From Parascedosporium putredinis (taxonomy: Eukaryota; Ascomycota; Sordariomycetes; Microascales; Microascaceae): a stretch of DNA of 64,000 bases. Below, piece by piece: positions 22,397-34,000 of the stretch. The notes beneath the pieces are model-generated. The model had not been told where the DNA came from and did not search any database. It was given only the letters and a program-made list of their open reading frames with translations. The stretch covers positions 124,001-188,000 of the forward strand of contig CASHTG010000010.1 in NCBI GenBank assembly GCA_949357655.1. Direction: 5' to 3'. How positions within the stretch are numbered: the stretch's first letter is position 1; each line of letters begins with the position of its first letter. The translations under genes were made by a program, and so were the position numbers.

Positions 22397-24112
22397 TTAA
22401 ACGGTCGAGGCCCAGCCCTGGATCTCGTCGAGGGTAAGGACGTAGTCGGACTCGTAGATCTGGTAGAATAGTTAGCCGAGGCTGCTCGTGAACTGGTATA
22501 CCGGGATTAGACCAAAGAAGGGAAAAAGTCTTACCTCCTTGAGAGTGGCGGCGGAGTTCCAGGCGTCGTTGTTGATGAAGCTGTCTCCCCAGACGCAGAA
22601 GTACAGCCAGTGAGCCTGGTAGGCCTGGAGGAGCGAGGGGCGGGGAGCGGCGCCGACCTCGGTGGCAGCGGCCATCTTGGTGTCCTTGCCGAGGGAAATG
22701 ACCTGCTCGTACTCAATGGCCATGGGCTATTTTGCATTTGTGTTAGCTACCAGATCACCACCTGTCTTGATAATGGAAAAAGTACTCACGCCATTGCCCT
22801 GGGAGTAGACGTCAGCGCTGACAATGTCAACGGAGCTGTCACCGGGGTACCACGCGGGAGCGATGGAGTTCCAGACCCAGATGAGGTTGTTGATGCCGTG
22901 GTGGCCGGTCAAGCGGTCGTGGAGGAGCTTCCAGAGCTTGAGGCAGGGGCAGGGCCCTTGGCGCCCCACCAGAACCAAGCGCCCTCGGCCTCGTGGAGGG
23001 GGCGGAAAAGCACGGGGACGCCGGCGGTCTGGAGCTTCTTGAGCTGGACGGCGATGGCGTCGATGTCGCGGACGAGGAGGGTGTAGTTGGCGTTGGTGGT
23101 GTCGGCGAGGGCGGTCTCGACGTTGAAGTCGGTGGCGGCGGTGTAGAAGCCGCTCCACCACCTCTGCTCCGAGGTGTCGTAGAGGCCGGTGGGGGCGTTC
23201 CAGTGCCAGAGGACGGAGACGACGCCGCCCTTCTTGTGGTGGGCGATGGCGTCTTCCATGGAGGTGCCTACGGTGCCGCGCTCGACGCGAGAGGGACTGT
23301 GGGGGTGGGGACACGCAAAGGTTAGGTGAAATGCGAGAGGGAAAAAAATGGTGAGGGGTGGTGTAAATGGGGGAGAGCTTACCTGTAGTCCATGAGATCG
23401 ACGGAGAGGAGGGCGGGGTACTTGCCGGCCTTGTTGGCGGCGTAGTCAGCCCAGGTGAGGTCTTGCTGTCCCGAGAGGATCTTCTTGCCGTAGATGGACT
23501 TGAGGTAGCGGTATAGCTTGTAGGCGTTGGCGTCGGCGGCGGGGTTGACGAGGGTATCGGTGATTTGGTGGGCGGCCCTGGGAGCGGAAGGCTTGAGGGA
23601 AATGTAATCAACGAGGTACCTGAGTAAGTTAGATCAGTTGTCCTTTTTCTTTTCCATTTCCCGAGAGAGAGACGAAATATGTTAAAAAAAAAGAAATCAA
23701 CTCACCATCCCCAGTTGTTGCTGATCACAATGGTGTTGGCACCCTTGTCCAAGAGCACCTGGCCACCGGAAGCAGTCTCCCACGAGGTGGTCTCCTCAAA
23801 GGGGACCTCGAAGCTAATGCCGCCGTTCAGGGTGACGGTGGTGCGCTTGGCGCCGTAAATGCCGGCGTAGCGAATCGTCAGGTCGTACAGCTTCTGCTCG
23901 GTGGCCTGGACGGTGAAGGTGATCTTGTCGGCGGACTCGTCGAAACCGCCGACGTAGCCGCTGCCGGAGAAGCCGGCGAGCTCGGTGAGGGCCTGGGTAC
24001 CCGAGAGGACAGCATCCTCGGCTTCGAGCTTAAGAACGCCCGTGCAAGCGGCGTGGGCGCGCGCGGCGAGGCCGACGAGGAGCCCGAGGCTCAGGCGGGA
24101 GAGGCCTCGCAT
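22397..24112 (-). CDS. Secreted GH26 endo-beta-1,4-mannanase with N-terminal CBM35
   Basis: Five exons: 24112-23706, 23619-23383, 23296-22790, 22726-22535, 22459-22397. A signal peptide (LSLGLLVGLAARAHA) is followed by a CBM35 module (LEAEDAVLSGTQ, GGFDESADKITF, ISNNWGWYLVDYISL across splice 1). The GH26 barrel then follows: KILSGQQDLTWADY, VLWHWNAPTG, LFRPLHEAEGAWFWWG with the acid/base Glu, LIWVWNSIAPAWYPGD, and ATEVGAAPRP with the likely nucleophile Glu. It cleaves beta-mannan backbones of plant hemicellulose outside the cell. Exon 3 lacks one base in the gggg run 22946-22949; adding it gives 469 codons, the normal size for CBM35-GH26 enzymes. All introns have canonical GT..AG ends. The upstream sequence contains a TATA-like AT run near 24302. 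Confidence 0.95.
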
Positions 24113-24301
24113 TCTAAAACGGGAACTGGTGGACGGAACTTGTTTCCTATTTTTCTAGACGTAAAGCTGTTAATACATGCGCTCGCACACACGGCGCTTG
24201 AGAAAGAATGATCGACAGGTTCAATCGATGATTAAGCCTGGATTAAAAAGAAGAGAAGAAGCAAAAAAGGAAGGGTAAACCGGGGAATGGGATGCTGCTC
24301 C

Positions 24302-24315
24302 GCATATATATTAAA
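24302..24315 (-). promoter_or_regulatory. TATA-like element upstream of mannanase
   Basis: An AT run (CATATATATTAAAT on the plus strand) lies about 190 bases upstream of the mannanase start. It is a candidate core-promoter element by sequence and position only. Confidence 0.3.
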
Positions 24316-26778
24316 TCGTGAATGCAGGTCATTTCCGATCATCTGTGGCTATATAGCAGGTGACTATATACCCATATTAGCTATGTCCTTTCCGTGGGCG
24401 GCTCTCGTCTTCGTAAACCTAGCTTTCCCGGAACGCCGTCGTTAATTTCCCACGAGGGCGAGCTTGTGCTTCTCGTCCCGATTTTTTTGGCGGAGCTTCG
24501 TAGTCTCCGGCTCCAGATCTGCAGGACCCCAAGACCCTTGTCAATCGTGGAATAATTCTCCCGTGTACCTGTTCGGCACCAAATTTTACCGCAATACCAC
24601 CTCTCCACACCACCTCCCCCACAAAGCTACCTGGCAAATAGGCAGCGTGTCAAGTCATTGTCCACAAGATTGGAGAAGAGAGGAAGCTGGCCAGTCGTCC
24701 AAGGGCACAAAGGCCATCGGCCCCCGCACGCACGCCACGTTCCTTGGAGACGGGAAAATCCGCTCGCATCGAAGAATGCGACGTGGAAACAAGTCTTCCG
24801 ACTTCCAAGAGGGAATCGGCGCGCTTTTGTCGCTTGGCTCGGGGGCCTTTCGGGGCCGGGGAGATGGCTGCGCCCTTGGCTTTTTATTCTTGTCTTTCTT
24901 TTTTTCTTTTGTTTTTCTAAGGGTGTGGGTAGGATTTGCTTTGTTCTACTTCATCGCATCTTTCGAATGACATGGCGATAGATATATTAACACTACCCGT
25001 CTAAATCAGACTACAGGCTAACTGCTGCGGGCTCCTTGTGTTGATGGGAACACGCTCTGGGATCGCCGTTTCCTGAAGCATTCTCCTGGGAGCCGTACCG
25101 CTGTCTTTCGGCATGAAGGTGATCCGAGCTTCTCAAGATTATAAGCGGGAGGCACTTGGACACACTCAATGGGGAACTCTCGGGAACTGGATACTCAAGC
25201 TCCGGCCAGCACGAGCTCTTGTTTTTTCCGGACTCGGAGCTAAGACTCTGAACTGTTTGTGGCAGCATGTAGGTTCGAGTACACTCCCCTGTGCCGTTGC
25301 ATTATGCTCTAGAACGGAGAGAATGAGAAAGGGCAGGAAAAGAGAGGGATGACGAACAATGAAAAAGGAGGCTTTTGTTTCTCTATTCCTATCCTGTCAA
25401 CCCGGCTCCCAAGTGCGGCTGGTAATGGTGGATTTCGAGGGGACAATGGATGCGGATTTGCTAAGCTCCATCGACGTGGATAGAGAAAGCCAGCCAAGTA
25501 CAGTCTAGCGTCTCCTAGCATCCGAATTGGGTAGGTTACCCGGGGCCCTCGCGCATCCCCCGATCCGCCAATGACAGGAATGAACCCCGAAAACGCCTCT
25601 GCAGAATGCTGCCGGGACGGACGGTCCAGGATGGCGGGGCTAGGATTGATCGGGTTCGAGCAGGTGGCTTGGCAGGCCCATTCGTTCAAGATGTTTGGCT
25701 CGGAAGAGCCATGGAGCATGGCAGCTGCATGTCGTACAACTCTGCAAAATGGGTCCGGTGAAGAGGAAAAGATGTCATATGGCCGTCTTTCCCAGGTAAG
25801 CCGACTACGTATTCGCTCTCCTCATCTCCTTTCCCAAGCGTGTCTTACGATAAAGACTTGTATCCTACACCCATAGGAAAAACTATGTAGGACTCTAGCC
25901 TTGTAGATCGGGAAGGAAGGGGGCAATTTGGTGGCTTCATGGTCCCCCTCGGCTAGTCAACAACCTTAAATTATTGTGCGGGCTGAAGAAATTGACTAAA
26001 CTGCCAAAGGAAGAAGGGTGGCTTAAGAACTTGGCCTCTCTGTCCTCCACGTTACCCCTTCTACCCTGTGTTTCTCCACTCCTTTGGCGGGACGCCAGAC
26101 CACCTCCGCATCCAAAGCGCCCGCAGTGTGTCGCGAAACTCAGCTATATGTTGATCAGACACTATAAAAGATGCTTTACTGCGTGGGACCCTCATCTGCG
26201 GAAGTAACCCCCGAGACGGGTCGGCATGGTTAAACGTGGGCATCTACACCAACTACCGCCGCTCCCGCAATACCGCAATAGGCCACACCTTCTACTTCGG
26301 TGATCCCGGCGGAGACGCTCTATAGCTACTAAAACCTAGACGACTCATCTCTCGGGAGTCATCATTCGCTACCATCGTAAGAGGGCCTTGGCACCCCCTC
26401 TACGAAAGGGAATCCCCTTTCAGCTCACGTAGGCATCATGTCCGTGATCTAAACCGGCCAAGGCCTCTCAGACTCCGATAACAACCAAGGCCAATGTGCG
26501 TATGGGGTGGCTCACCACTGGTGATGAGAAGTGAAACACAAAGGTCTATTAAAGATTACATACAATGGACTGAATACGAGGAGAATGGACTGACCCACGG
26601 TAATCCTCCTTCCGAAATTCCGTGTCTCACCTGCGTTAATCCTCCCTCTAGTCCTGCACAACAGGTTGCCTCCACCGTACAGACTCCTGAGACCCTTTCC
26701 TAGAGCTACCCTTTCTCTGAAGCGACGGGCGCTGCGGCACCTTGGCCGGCCGCGTTTCCCCCTCCGGGCTAGCGTTGT
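24316..26778. other. 2.4-kb spacer, possible old degenerate coding or repeat remnants
   Basis: No intact gene was recognised. The part near 26220-26340 reads, for about 35 codons, like protein (WLNVGIYTNYRRSRNT, then GHTFYFGDPGG) before a stop, but I cannot place it in a family. Frames such as 25309-25719 minus have no domain and sit opposite other frames. The left end should be the mannanase promoter. Confidence 0.4.
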
Positions 26779-28351
26779 CTAGCCACGAGTCTTGACGCAT
26801 GCCCTCGAGATTCGGCCTCTGCAGCGCCTGGCGACCTGCCGGCGACGGGGTTGATGACGCTGCTGGTGCTGAGCCTGCGGTGGCTGCAGAAGACCCGGCT
26901 GGGACCTCTTCTTCTCCAGCGAGGGCCGGGCAGAGGCGCCCTGGCGGATTCTCTCGACTGACGACCTCGCGGAGCTAGGCCCGGACATGACCACGCCGTC
27001 GATCCGAGTCGCGTCGGGCTGGCGCATATCGTGCCTCGTAGACTGGAGACCAAACACCCCGTCCGACGTATCACCCCGCTATCCATGCGCTGCACGACGG
27101 GGTTGGTGACGCCGGGCGTGTCCACCATGGGCAGAGGCCAGTTGGCGGCCGAGACCGGGGGCGGGTGGTTGTGGACGCGCACGCTCGAACCGCCGCGGGA
27201 GCTGCTGGCCCTGCCGAGGATGCCGCGCTCGGTGTCCTTGCCGCTGGTGCTTCCGCGGCGGAAGGACGAGCCGGCGGGGGTGGATTGGGTGGACATCCAG
27301 GGGGCGTAGCGGGCGATGAGGGGTCGGAGGGTGGGGAGGCACGCGCAGGTGAGGCCGGAGGCGAGCTCGCCCATGGACCAGCCGGAGGATTCGACGTTTT
27401 CCCAGGTGAAGTCTTCGTATTGGCGGAGGAATCGGATGCGGACGAGGGAAATGCACACGGTGCTACACGAAGAGAATTACCTAACGTTAACAATTTTGTG
27501 TTCTTTTAATTTGAAAAGAAAATGTAAAAAAACATACAAGAAGCCGAGGCCAAAGATGCCGATAAGGATGTGTCTCTGTCGACGCGGGAGGTTCAGCGTC
27601 TTGAGGATCGGGATCGGGAGGATAAAGATCATGATGTCGGTGAGGATGTTGCCGGCCGCGTTGATTTCCCAGAACGGATGGTTGGGGATGCAGCGGGCTT
27701 GCTTGGACTTGTCCCAGTACCCGCTGATGGGATCGCACATGAAGATGGCGACGACGAGCTGGGAGAGGGACCACAGGCCCACAAAGACGGTGAAGCCGAT
27801 GAAGATCTTGACGATTTTCCTGCTGGCGTGGTGGAAGATGCGGAAGTACTGGCTGAGGAATGTCATTTTGATGGCCATGAGCGAGGCGTTGTACATGACG
27901 ATGGATACGTAGAATGTCTGGCTCTCCATGGTTAGCGGGCAGGGCACCTATGTGAGTAAGAGAATATGAGCAGAGACTCACTTTTAGGTAACTAGGAATG
28001 TTCTCTTTTGGGACATCGTGAATGTGTTTACCGAGCCCGTAATTCGTATCTATCGGCACTTTGTCAGCTTCGGAGCTCCTCGTAGTGTAAATGGAAGAGC
28101 CATACTATACGCGACAGCAAAATCGCATCCAAACACAAAGAGCTAGACATCGTCAGCACCACCGACTCCACAAACAGGCGAGATATACAGCCAAGAAGAC
28201 TTACAAGAGCTATGGCCGCGCAGGCGTCGTCAATGCCAAGCCGGTTGACGATGGTCTTTCGCGTCCAAAGTCTCAAGGCCACCGCTGCCGTAGCCACGGT
28301 GAGCGTGAAGGCAGCCACCCCAATGGTGACATCAACGCGGTTCTGCCCCAT
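26779..28351 (-). CDS. Fungal rhodopsin-like (SAT4-type) seven-helix membrane protein
   Basis: Five exons: 28351-28205, 28142-28106, 28049-27982, 27947-27538, 27462-26779. Helix 1 is VTIGVAAFTLTVATAAVALR, then RLGIDDACAAIA, the signature start of helix 2. TNYGLGKHIHDV is the loop typical of the family. Further helices include FIGFTVFVGLWSLSQLVVAI and TDIMIFILPIPILKTL, then WENVESSGWSMGELASG. CIPN and CDPISGYW carry the conserved extracellular Cys. The C-tail is long, basic and Ser/Arg-rich. A cccc run at 27057-27060 lacks one base; adding it gives 449 codons and joins the tail VFGLQSTRHDMRQ to the stop at 26779. Members are plasma-membrane proteins; some are linked to adhesion sensing or secondary metabolism. 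The ligand is unknown. Confidence 0.9.
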
Positions 28352-30291
28352 CGTTTCCCCTTGATTTACTTCAATACGATGATGTGCGTGTTGGCGTTTG
28401 GTCTAGGAACCATGAGTCTAGTGTAGATAGAATCATGGGAGCACGAAGATATAATAGAATATTCAGTAATAATAATAATACAGCTTTGGCTGGTATCGAG
28501 ATGGAGAACTTAAGAAAGGATCCCTGGTCTTTGTGTCGCCATGGGGTCCGAACCAGGTTTTTAACAAGTCGATGCGTTTCCTCCCCATTCATTCGGTTCT
28601 CTCGATGCTGACCAGCCTCCTTCCCAATCCCCACACACTAAGACCGGTCCTACGTATCTGGCGGCCGTGTCCCCTTCATTCTGCGCGTGTGCTTAGCCCC
28701 GTGCCCGCTTCGCGCCGACCACTCCATAACGTATGGAGTAAAAACGTCAGAGTCGCGAAGACAGAACCAAACTTCCGACCTCCCCCTACTTCCCCATTGA
28801 GGAGGGATTGCGCCTGGTCTTTCGCGAGTGGTTCCCCTTTTCCAACCAGGGTGGGCACAAGCTTTCATTTTTGATGACTGTAGGACGGGGGCCGAGCGAA
28901 AACAACCCAAAAGGGGGTATGACGATATGGTGCAGAATTAGCGTGGCGAATCACTCCTCGCCTAGACGGGTTTAGATGGCGGAGAGGCATCGCGAACACG
29001 GCTGGAAGGAAGCGCAGAAAGCAGGGTCATCCGGGGACCGTGCGCGCGGTCGACCGCGGGGAGCTTCGCGAGGTGTGACGCAACCACCGCCCCGGCCGAT
29101 GAGCCGAGGGGGCCAGGAAAAAGAATCGGGGAGCACGGCCTACACGTATCGCTTGAATGTAGAAATTGACTACTTTTTTCCCCTCCCCTTTCTTTATGGG
29201 CTAACAAGTAACGCTAAATTCCGTGGCTGTATACTCGAAGTAGAAAGGAAGAGATGCCAGTTAACCAGTTTGTCTTCCACTTCGATCGATTGATCGAAGA
29301 TCAGCCATTCGAGAGGCCAAAGCGGCTTTACTAATGCACCAGTGACGTGTTCTAGAAGAAGTTTGAGATGAAAAATTTCCCTAGTGTCCTGTTTGCACAT
29401 GGCGAGAGCGTGTGGCTAGGATGTGGCTCCCACCCACCGTCATTGATCGTCGTGAACGATATCCGCTTCGAGTGGCGCCACGCAATGACAAGAGTAGCCG
29501 GGAGCCTTTCCCATTTCCAGCTCACAGTTAACCAGGTCCGCTGTTGACCATCCTTTATTCTCAGGAGGCCGCGAAGGACTCCTACGTATGAGCGATCACA
29601 TTGAGTCAATGAAAATCGTCTCGGGGGATAATCTTGATCGCTTGGCGTTATCATATGCTGTTATCACCTCGGCGATGTCTTCGACTTCATGTTGTCTCGG
29701 TCGATTAGCGCGAGAAGCGCGAGGCCTTATAAATGTCGACAGTTTCGTCTTTCTCGGAGGGAAATATGTCGTCCACTCAATTATATCTTTGATAGTTTTA
29801 TGCGGTCTGATCTCTAATATCGATTTTACCGACGTTTCCAGCTCATGTCAAATTTAGGCGGCCAGGTCTGCCTACCTTGAAACGAACAGGCTGGCAACTT
29901 CGCCCTCCAGCTTCCTTACATATCAAACGATCATAGCGGCGCTACTTTCTTATGGCGTGGCCTAGCACCGACCGTCTTTCGGGACCAAACAGCCATATAC
30001 TTACCCTGCGAGGTTCGATGTGCGGGAGGTTATTGGATGTCGCCGTGTCATTTTCAGCCATTCAGTTCCAGCCCTCATAATCATGGTTGTCTCGCGCCGT
30101 TTTCCCTGCCACCCTCACTTATCGAGAGACCAATAGGTGAAAATGAGGCGGAAATATGAGCTATTGTACGCCCTTACCCCTCTTCTTACCCTTTATCTAG
30201 CCCCTCCTTCGAGCTCCCCTCTTTTCTCATACTCAACTCTTCCTTCCTCATCATCCCCCTTCATCTATCCTCTACGCTCTAATTTTCAAGT
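28352..30291. other. 1.9-kb divergent spacer
   Basis: No gene was recognised between the leftward rhodopsin-like gene and the rightward NLR. Both promoters must lie here. A short AAT microsatellite is near 28468-28483. The frames on both strands at 28533-28910 overlap one another and have no domain. The last 120 bases before 30292 are CT-rich. Confidence 0.5.
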
Positions 30292-33071
30292 ATGATGGAT
30301 CAGGCTATGGCTAATATTCAGTTGACTGGCGGCGTCCCGAATCCCGTCGACCAAAGCGGGCTATGTTTATTGTCCTTGGACGGAGGTGGAGTCCGAGGAC
30401 TATCTACCCTTGGTATTTTGAAGGGTATCATGTCACAACTTAATAGGAAACCGTGTGAGGTCTTTGACCTTATCGGAGGCACAAGCACTGGCGGGTGAGT
30501 GAAACGGGTACCGCGAATGTTATCCCGGAATGACTGACGTAAGAAGGCTTATTGCTATTATGCTTGGGAAACTTGAGATGGATGTTGATGAATGCAGTGC
30601 CGCCTACAATGAACTCATGAAGACGGTCTTCGAACATCATTTACATCGATTCCCATCAAGTTCAACTGGCAAAATCTAAGCACAGTTCGATTCTAAGAAA
30701 CTGAGGGATGCAATCGACAAGGTAATTATTGGAAGGGGTTTTCCCCGAGGATCCCTTCAATGATGGACAGCCTCAGGGGTGCAGGGTGTAAGTATTGACT
30801 CAAACACTTATTACCTGCCTATAAACTGAACTCGAGTAAGCTTTGTGTGCGCTACCTCAAAAAGCCGGGGCGGCATTACACGGCTAAGAAGCTACGGCCT
30901 TCCCGAAAAGCCCAACATCCCTGTCACTATCCGCGAAGCTGCTCTTGCTACATCAGCTGCCACTGGCTTCTTTGATCCTGTAACTATCGGGGGCCGCCAT
31001 TTCGTGGACGGAGCATTAGGAGCAAACAATCCGATTTCTGAAGTTGAAGGGGAGGCATCTGATATCTGGTGTTCGCAAACAGGCGATTTGAAGCCTCTCG
31101 TAAAATGCATTCTTTCTATTGGGACGGGAAATCCGGGCAAGAGGGCGGTGGACGACCGCCTGCTTAGATTCCTAACCAAGACCTTGACTGCAATGGCGAC
31201 CGAGACAGAGGAAACCGAGAAAAGGTTTATTGCAAGGTGGAGGGGCATTATGATCAGAGACGTTACTACCGATTTAATGTTGAACAGGGTCTTCAGGATA
31301 TTGGCCTGGCAGAGTACAAGGAACAGGGAAACATCATGCAGGCGACGGATGATTATTTAGACCATCAGGACCGGGTTTTCGCGTACGCGATTGTGTCAAA
31401 AACCTAAAGGAGAAGCAAAGTGTGTCTCTTGAAAGCTTCGCCTAGGAAGGGAATTTCTATCGCTGACCTTTTTATAGACTGGGCTCCACACGATCTAGAA
31501 GTCAATGTTCAAGTAAGCCATATGCAACTCTTCTTAGCATTGTAGAGCTAACGTAATTTAGAACTTCAAAGATGCTTGCATCCACAACCAGACAGGTACT
31601 TACCCTCCCCTACGTCTAGCACTCTTCGTCGCTTTATAGCTCACCGAGTGATATGCAGGCGTTCGATTCTACTTGATCCCATTCCCGCGGAATCTACAGT
31701 TCGTTGGCCGCAAGGGACTAGTCGATGAGCTTACTGAAAAGCTATTTATATCTAATAGCAGCCAGACAATTGCACTTTTCGGCCTAGGCGGTGTCGGGAA
31801 AACACAAGTTGCCCTTCAACTTGCCTATTGGGTAAAACAAAATCGACCAGATTACTCGGTCTTCTGGGTTTCAGCTCTTAGTTACCCCGCATTTGAGCAA
31901 TCATATGCTGAGATAGAAAAAAGGTTGGACTACAGCAGAACACCACAGAAGATCCGAAAGAAGCAGTCCAGTATTATCTAAGCTCCAAGCAAGCAGGAAA
32001 GTGGTTCCTAGTCGTAGATGATGCAGATGACTATGACCTGCTCTTTGAGCCTTCGGGGCAGAAGGAGAGTATTTACGACTACCTCCCAAAGAGCGAAAGC
32101 TGCCAGACTCTATTTACCACCCAAAGTTATCAAGTTGCCGACTCAGTTGCTGGGGGCGACTCTATAGGGCTACCAGAGATGACAAAAGAAGAAGCAATGA
32201 GCTTTCTAACCAACGCATTATCCAAGAAGGACCGACTAAAGAGCGAAGCGGTTGTGAACGATCTTTTACAGGAACTCACATACCTACCACTAGCAATCAG
32301 GCAAGCGACAGCGTATATCAACAAGAAACAAATAGGTTTAGCCGAATACCTCCGACTATTTAAAGACAAACACCGGACAAATAGGGCAGAGTTGATGAGC
32401 CATAACTTTTATGATACGACTCGGCATAAGCACAATGAGGCTATATCTATAACCTGGAAGATATCATTTGATCAAATATCGAAGACAGATGCTGCAGCAT
32501 TTGAATTACTCAAATTCATCACATGCATCGAGCCAAAGGCCATACCGCGATCATTACTTCCTAGAGGACAGTCAGAGCAGCAGCTGTCGAGCGCGATTGG
32601 TACGCTTTGTGCGTACAGCTTTCTCAGTAACCGCGATGATCAGGTTTACGACATGCACAGATTAGTGTATGCGGCGACAGAAAGTTGGATCGAGGAGCAA
32701 GATGATATTGAAGAAATTCGCAAGATTGCAATACGGCATCTAGTAGGTGTCTTCCCGTCTGACAACTGGCACAATCGGGAGACATGGAGGGAGTATCTCC
32801 CGCATGCAATGAAAGCGCTGGAAAGGGGTAAGAATAGTGAGATTAGGGCATCATACCAGCTATATTACTACACGGGGCGTTGCTTAAAAGGGATGGTCGA
32901 ATCGGGGAAGCAATTACGCAGCTGGAGCATGCCCTTACGATACAAGCAAAAACGCCAGCAGACAATCACCCGGACCGGCTCGACTCGCAACATGCTCTCG
33001 CCAAGGCATACCTAACTTGTGGCCGGGTAGGCGATGCTATCAAGCTCCTAGAGTATACTGTGGCGATGTAA
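30292..33071 (+). pseudogene. Patatin - NB-ARC - TPR NLR (STAND-type immune-like receptor), decayed
   Basis: Domain order is clear. A patatin-like phospholipase comes first, with LSLDGGGVRG (oxyanion hole), the nucleophile elbow GGTSTGG (split by an intron at 30494) and DGALGANNP with the catalytic Asp. An NB-ARC ATPase follows: FVGRKGLVDEL, P-loop LFGLGGVGKTQVA, Walker-B FLVVDDADDYDLL, LTYLPLAIRQA and MHRLV. TPR units of about 42 residues close the protein (GRIGEAITQLEHALTIQAKT, HALAKAYL, GRVGDAIKLLE). The architecture matches fungal NLRs of the heterokaryon-incompatibility class, where an ATPase sensor triggers a lipase effector. The gene is broken by an in-frame TAA near 30677, by more stops around 31340-31500, and by shifts near 30740, 31255, 31950 and 32880. 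The TPR part continues as stop-filled copies to about 34000. Confidence 0.88.
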
Positions 33072-34000
33072 GCAAAAGCCCTAGTAGATGATCACCTAGA
33101 CCAGCCCTTATCATGCATGATATACTCTTACTACTATATACCTAGCTAATAGCTAGACAGTAGGTATTACCATTAATGTTACGACCAAAGGTCGTGCCAA
33201 CTGGCTTTCTGACAACCGAGCTGTCAGTAAGCTTTTGGAGAGATAGTGGTATCTCTGGAGAGATCTGGTGATCTCTCTGTCGCTGCGAGGGTTACTAATC
33301 CTCAAGGGTCGCTACAGTATTACATCCTTACAAAATACCATAGTCACTATTAAGATGAAGCTAGGTGTTAGAAGTAAGTAAGTAAGATAGCTCTACCTCC
33401 CTAACTACCTATCTACTATTGAACAGAGGGGAAAATATGGGGGCAAAATGCTGTTCGTATTCGCTGCTTGGATCCTTCTAATACATCCGTTTCTACCTCG
33501 GTACAAGGGAATTCCTGCCCTCTTATCGATGAAATTCCTGGGATATTCACATGATCCGACCTTACTTGCCGTTCCGGATGGTATCGGTTGGATATAAAGG
33601 TAAACGCCATCCGGATATGGATTCGGCACGAAACGCTGCCCGAATTCGGTATTATTTCGGATATCCCATATTTCCATCCTTCAACAATTATAAAAGTCCT
33701 AAAAGATAATCACCAGACTAGCGTATAATATAATATACTTTTACTAAAGTATACTTAGCTAATGGCTAGGTAGGTGATGCTATTAAGCTCTTAGAAAATG
33801 TTATAGTGATAGATGAAAAGCCCTAGTAGCTAATTATCTATCCTGGCTCTTATCGTAATATGTTCTCGCCAGCGTATATGAAGCTAATGGCTAGGTAGGT
33901 GATGTTATTAAGCTCCTAGTGGTTGTTATAGCGATGAAAGCTGAAGCCTAGTAGATAGTCACTAGACTAGCTTATGTTATCATATGCTCTCGCCGCTCAC
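33072..34000 (+). repeat. Decayed TPR units of the NLR, AT-biased
   Basis: Sequence like GGCTAGGTAGGTGATG..ATTAAGCTC recurs at about 33759 and 33884, 125 bp apart, close to one 42-codon TPR unit. The last intact-looking copy in the gene is at 33016 (GGCCGGGTAGGCGATGC). Differences from that copy are mainly C to T and G to A, creating many TAG and TAA codons. They are therefore dead TPR repeats, consistent with RIP, which attacks duplicated DNA. The array is interrupted between about 33161 and 33690. Confidence 0.75.
33177..33316. mobile_element. Possible solo LTR inside the TPR array
   Basis: The 140-bp segment begins TGTTACGACC and ends GGGTCGCTACA, whose reverse complement starts TGTAGCGACC. 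It thus has imperfect inverted TG..CA ends, as fungal Ty3/gypsy LTRs often do. It lies within the roughly 530 bp that interrupts the TPR repeats. No clear 5-bp target duplication is visible (ATTAA against GTATT), so the call is tentative. Confidence 0.35.

Noticed and set aside
28530..28610. tRNA-like T-arm (GGTTCGGACC on the minus strand)
   Set aside because: No matching acceptor stem, D-arm or anticodon stem could be folded around it.
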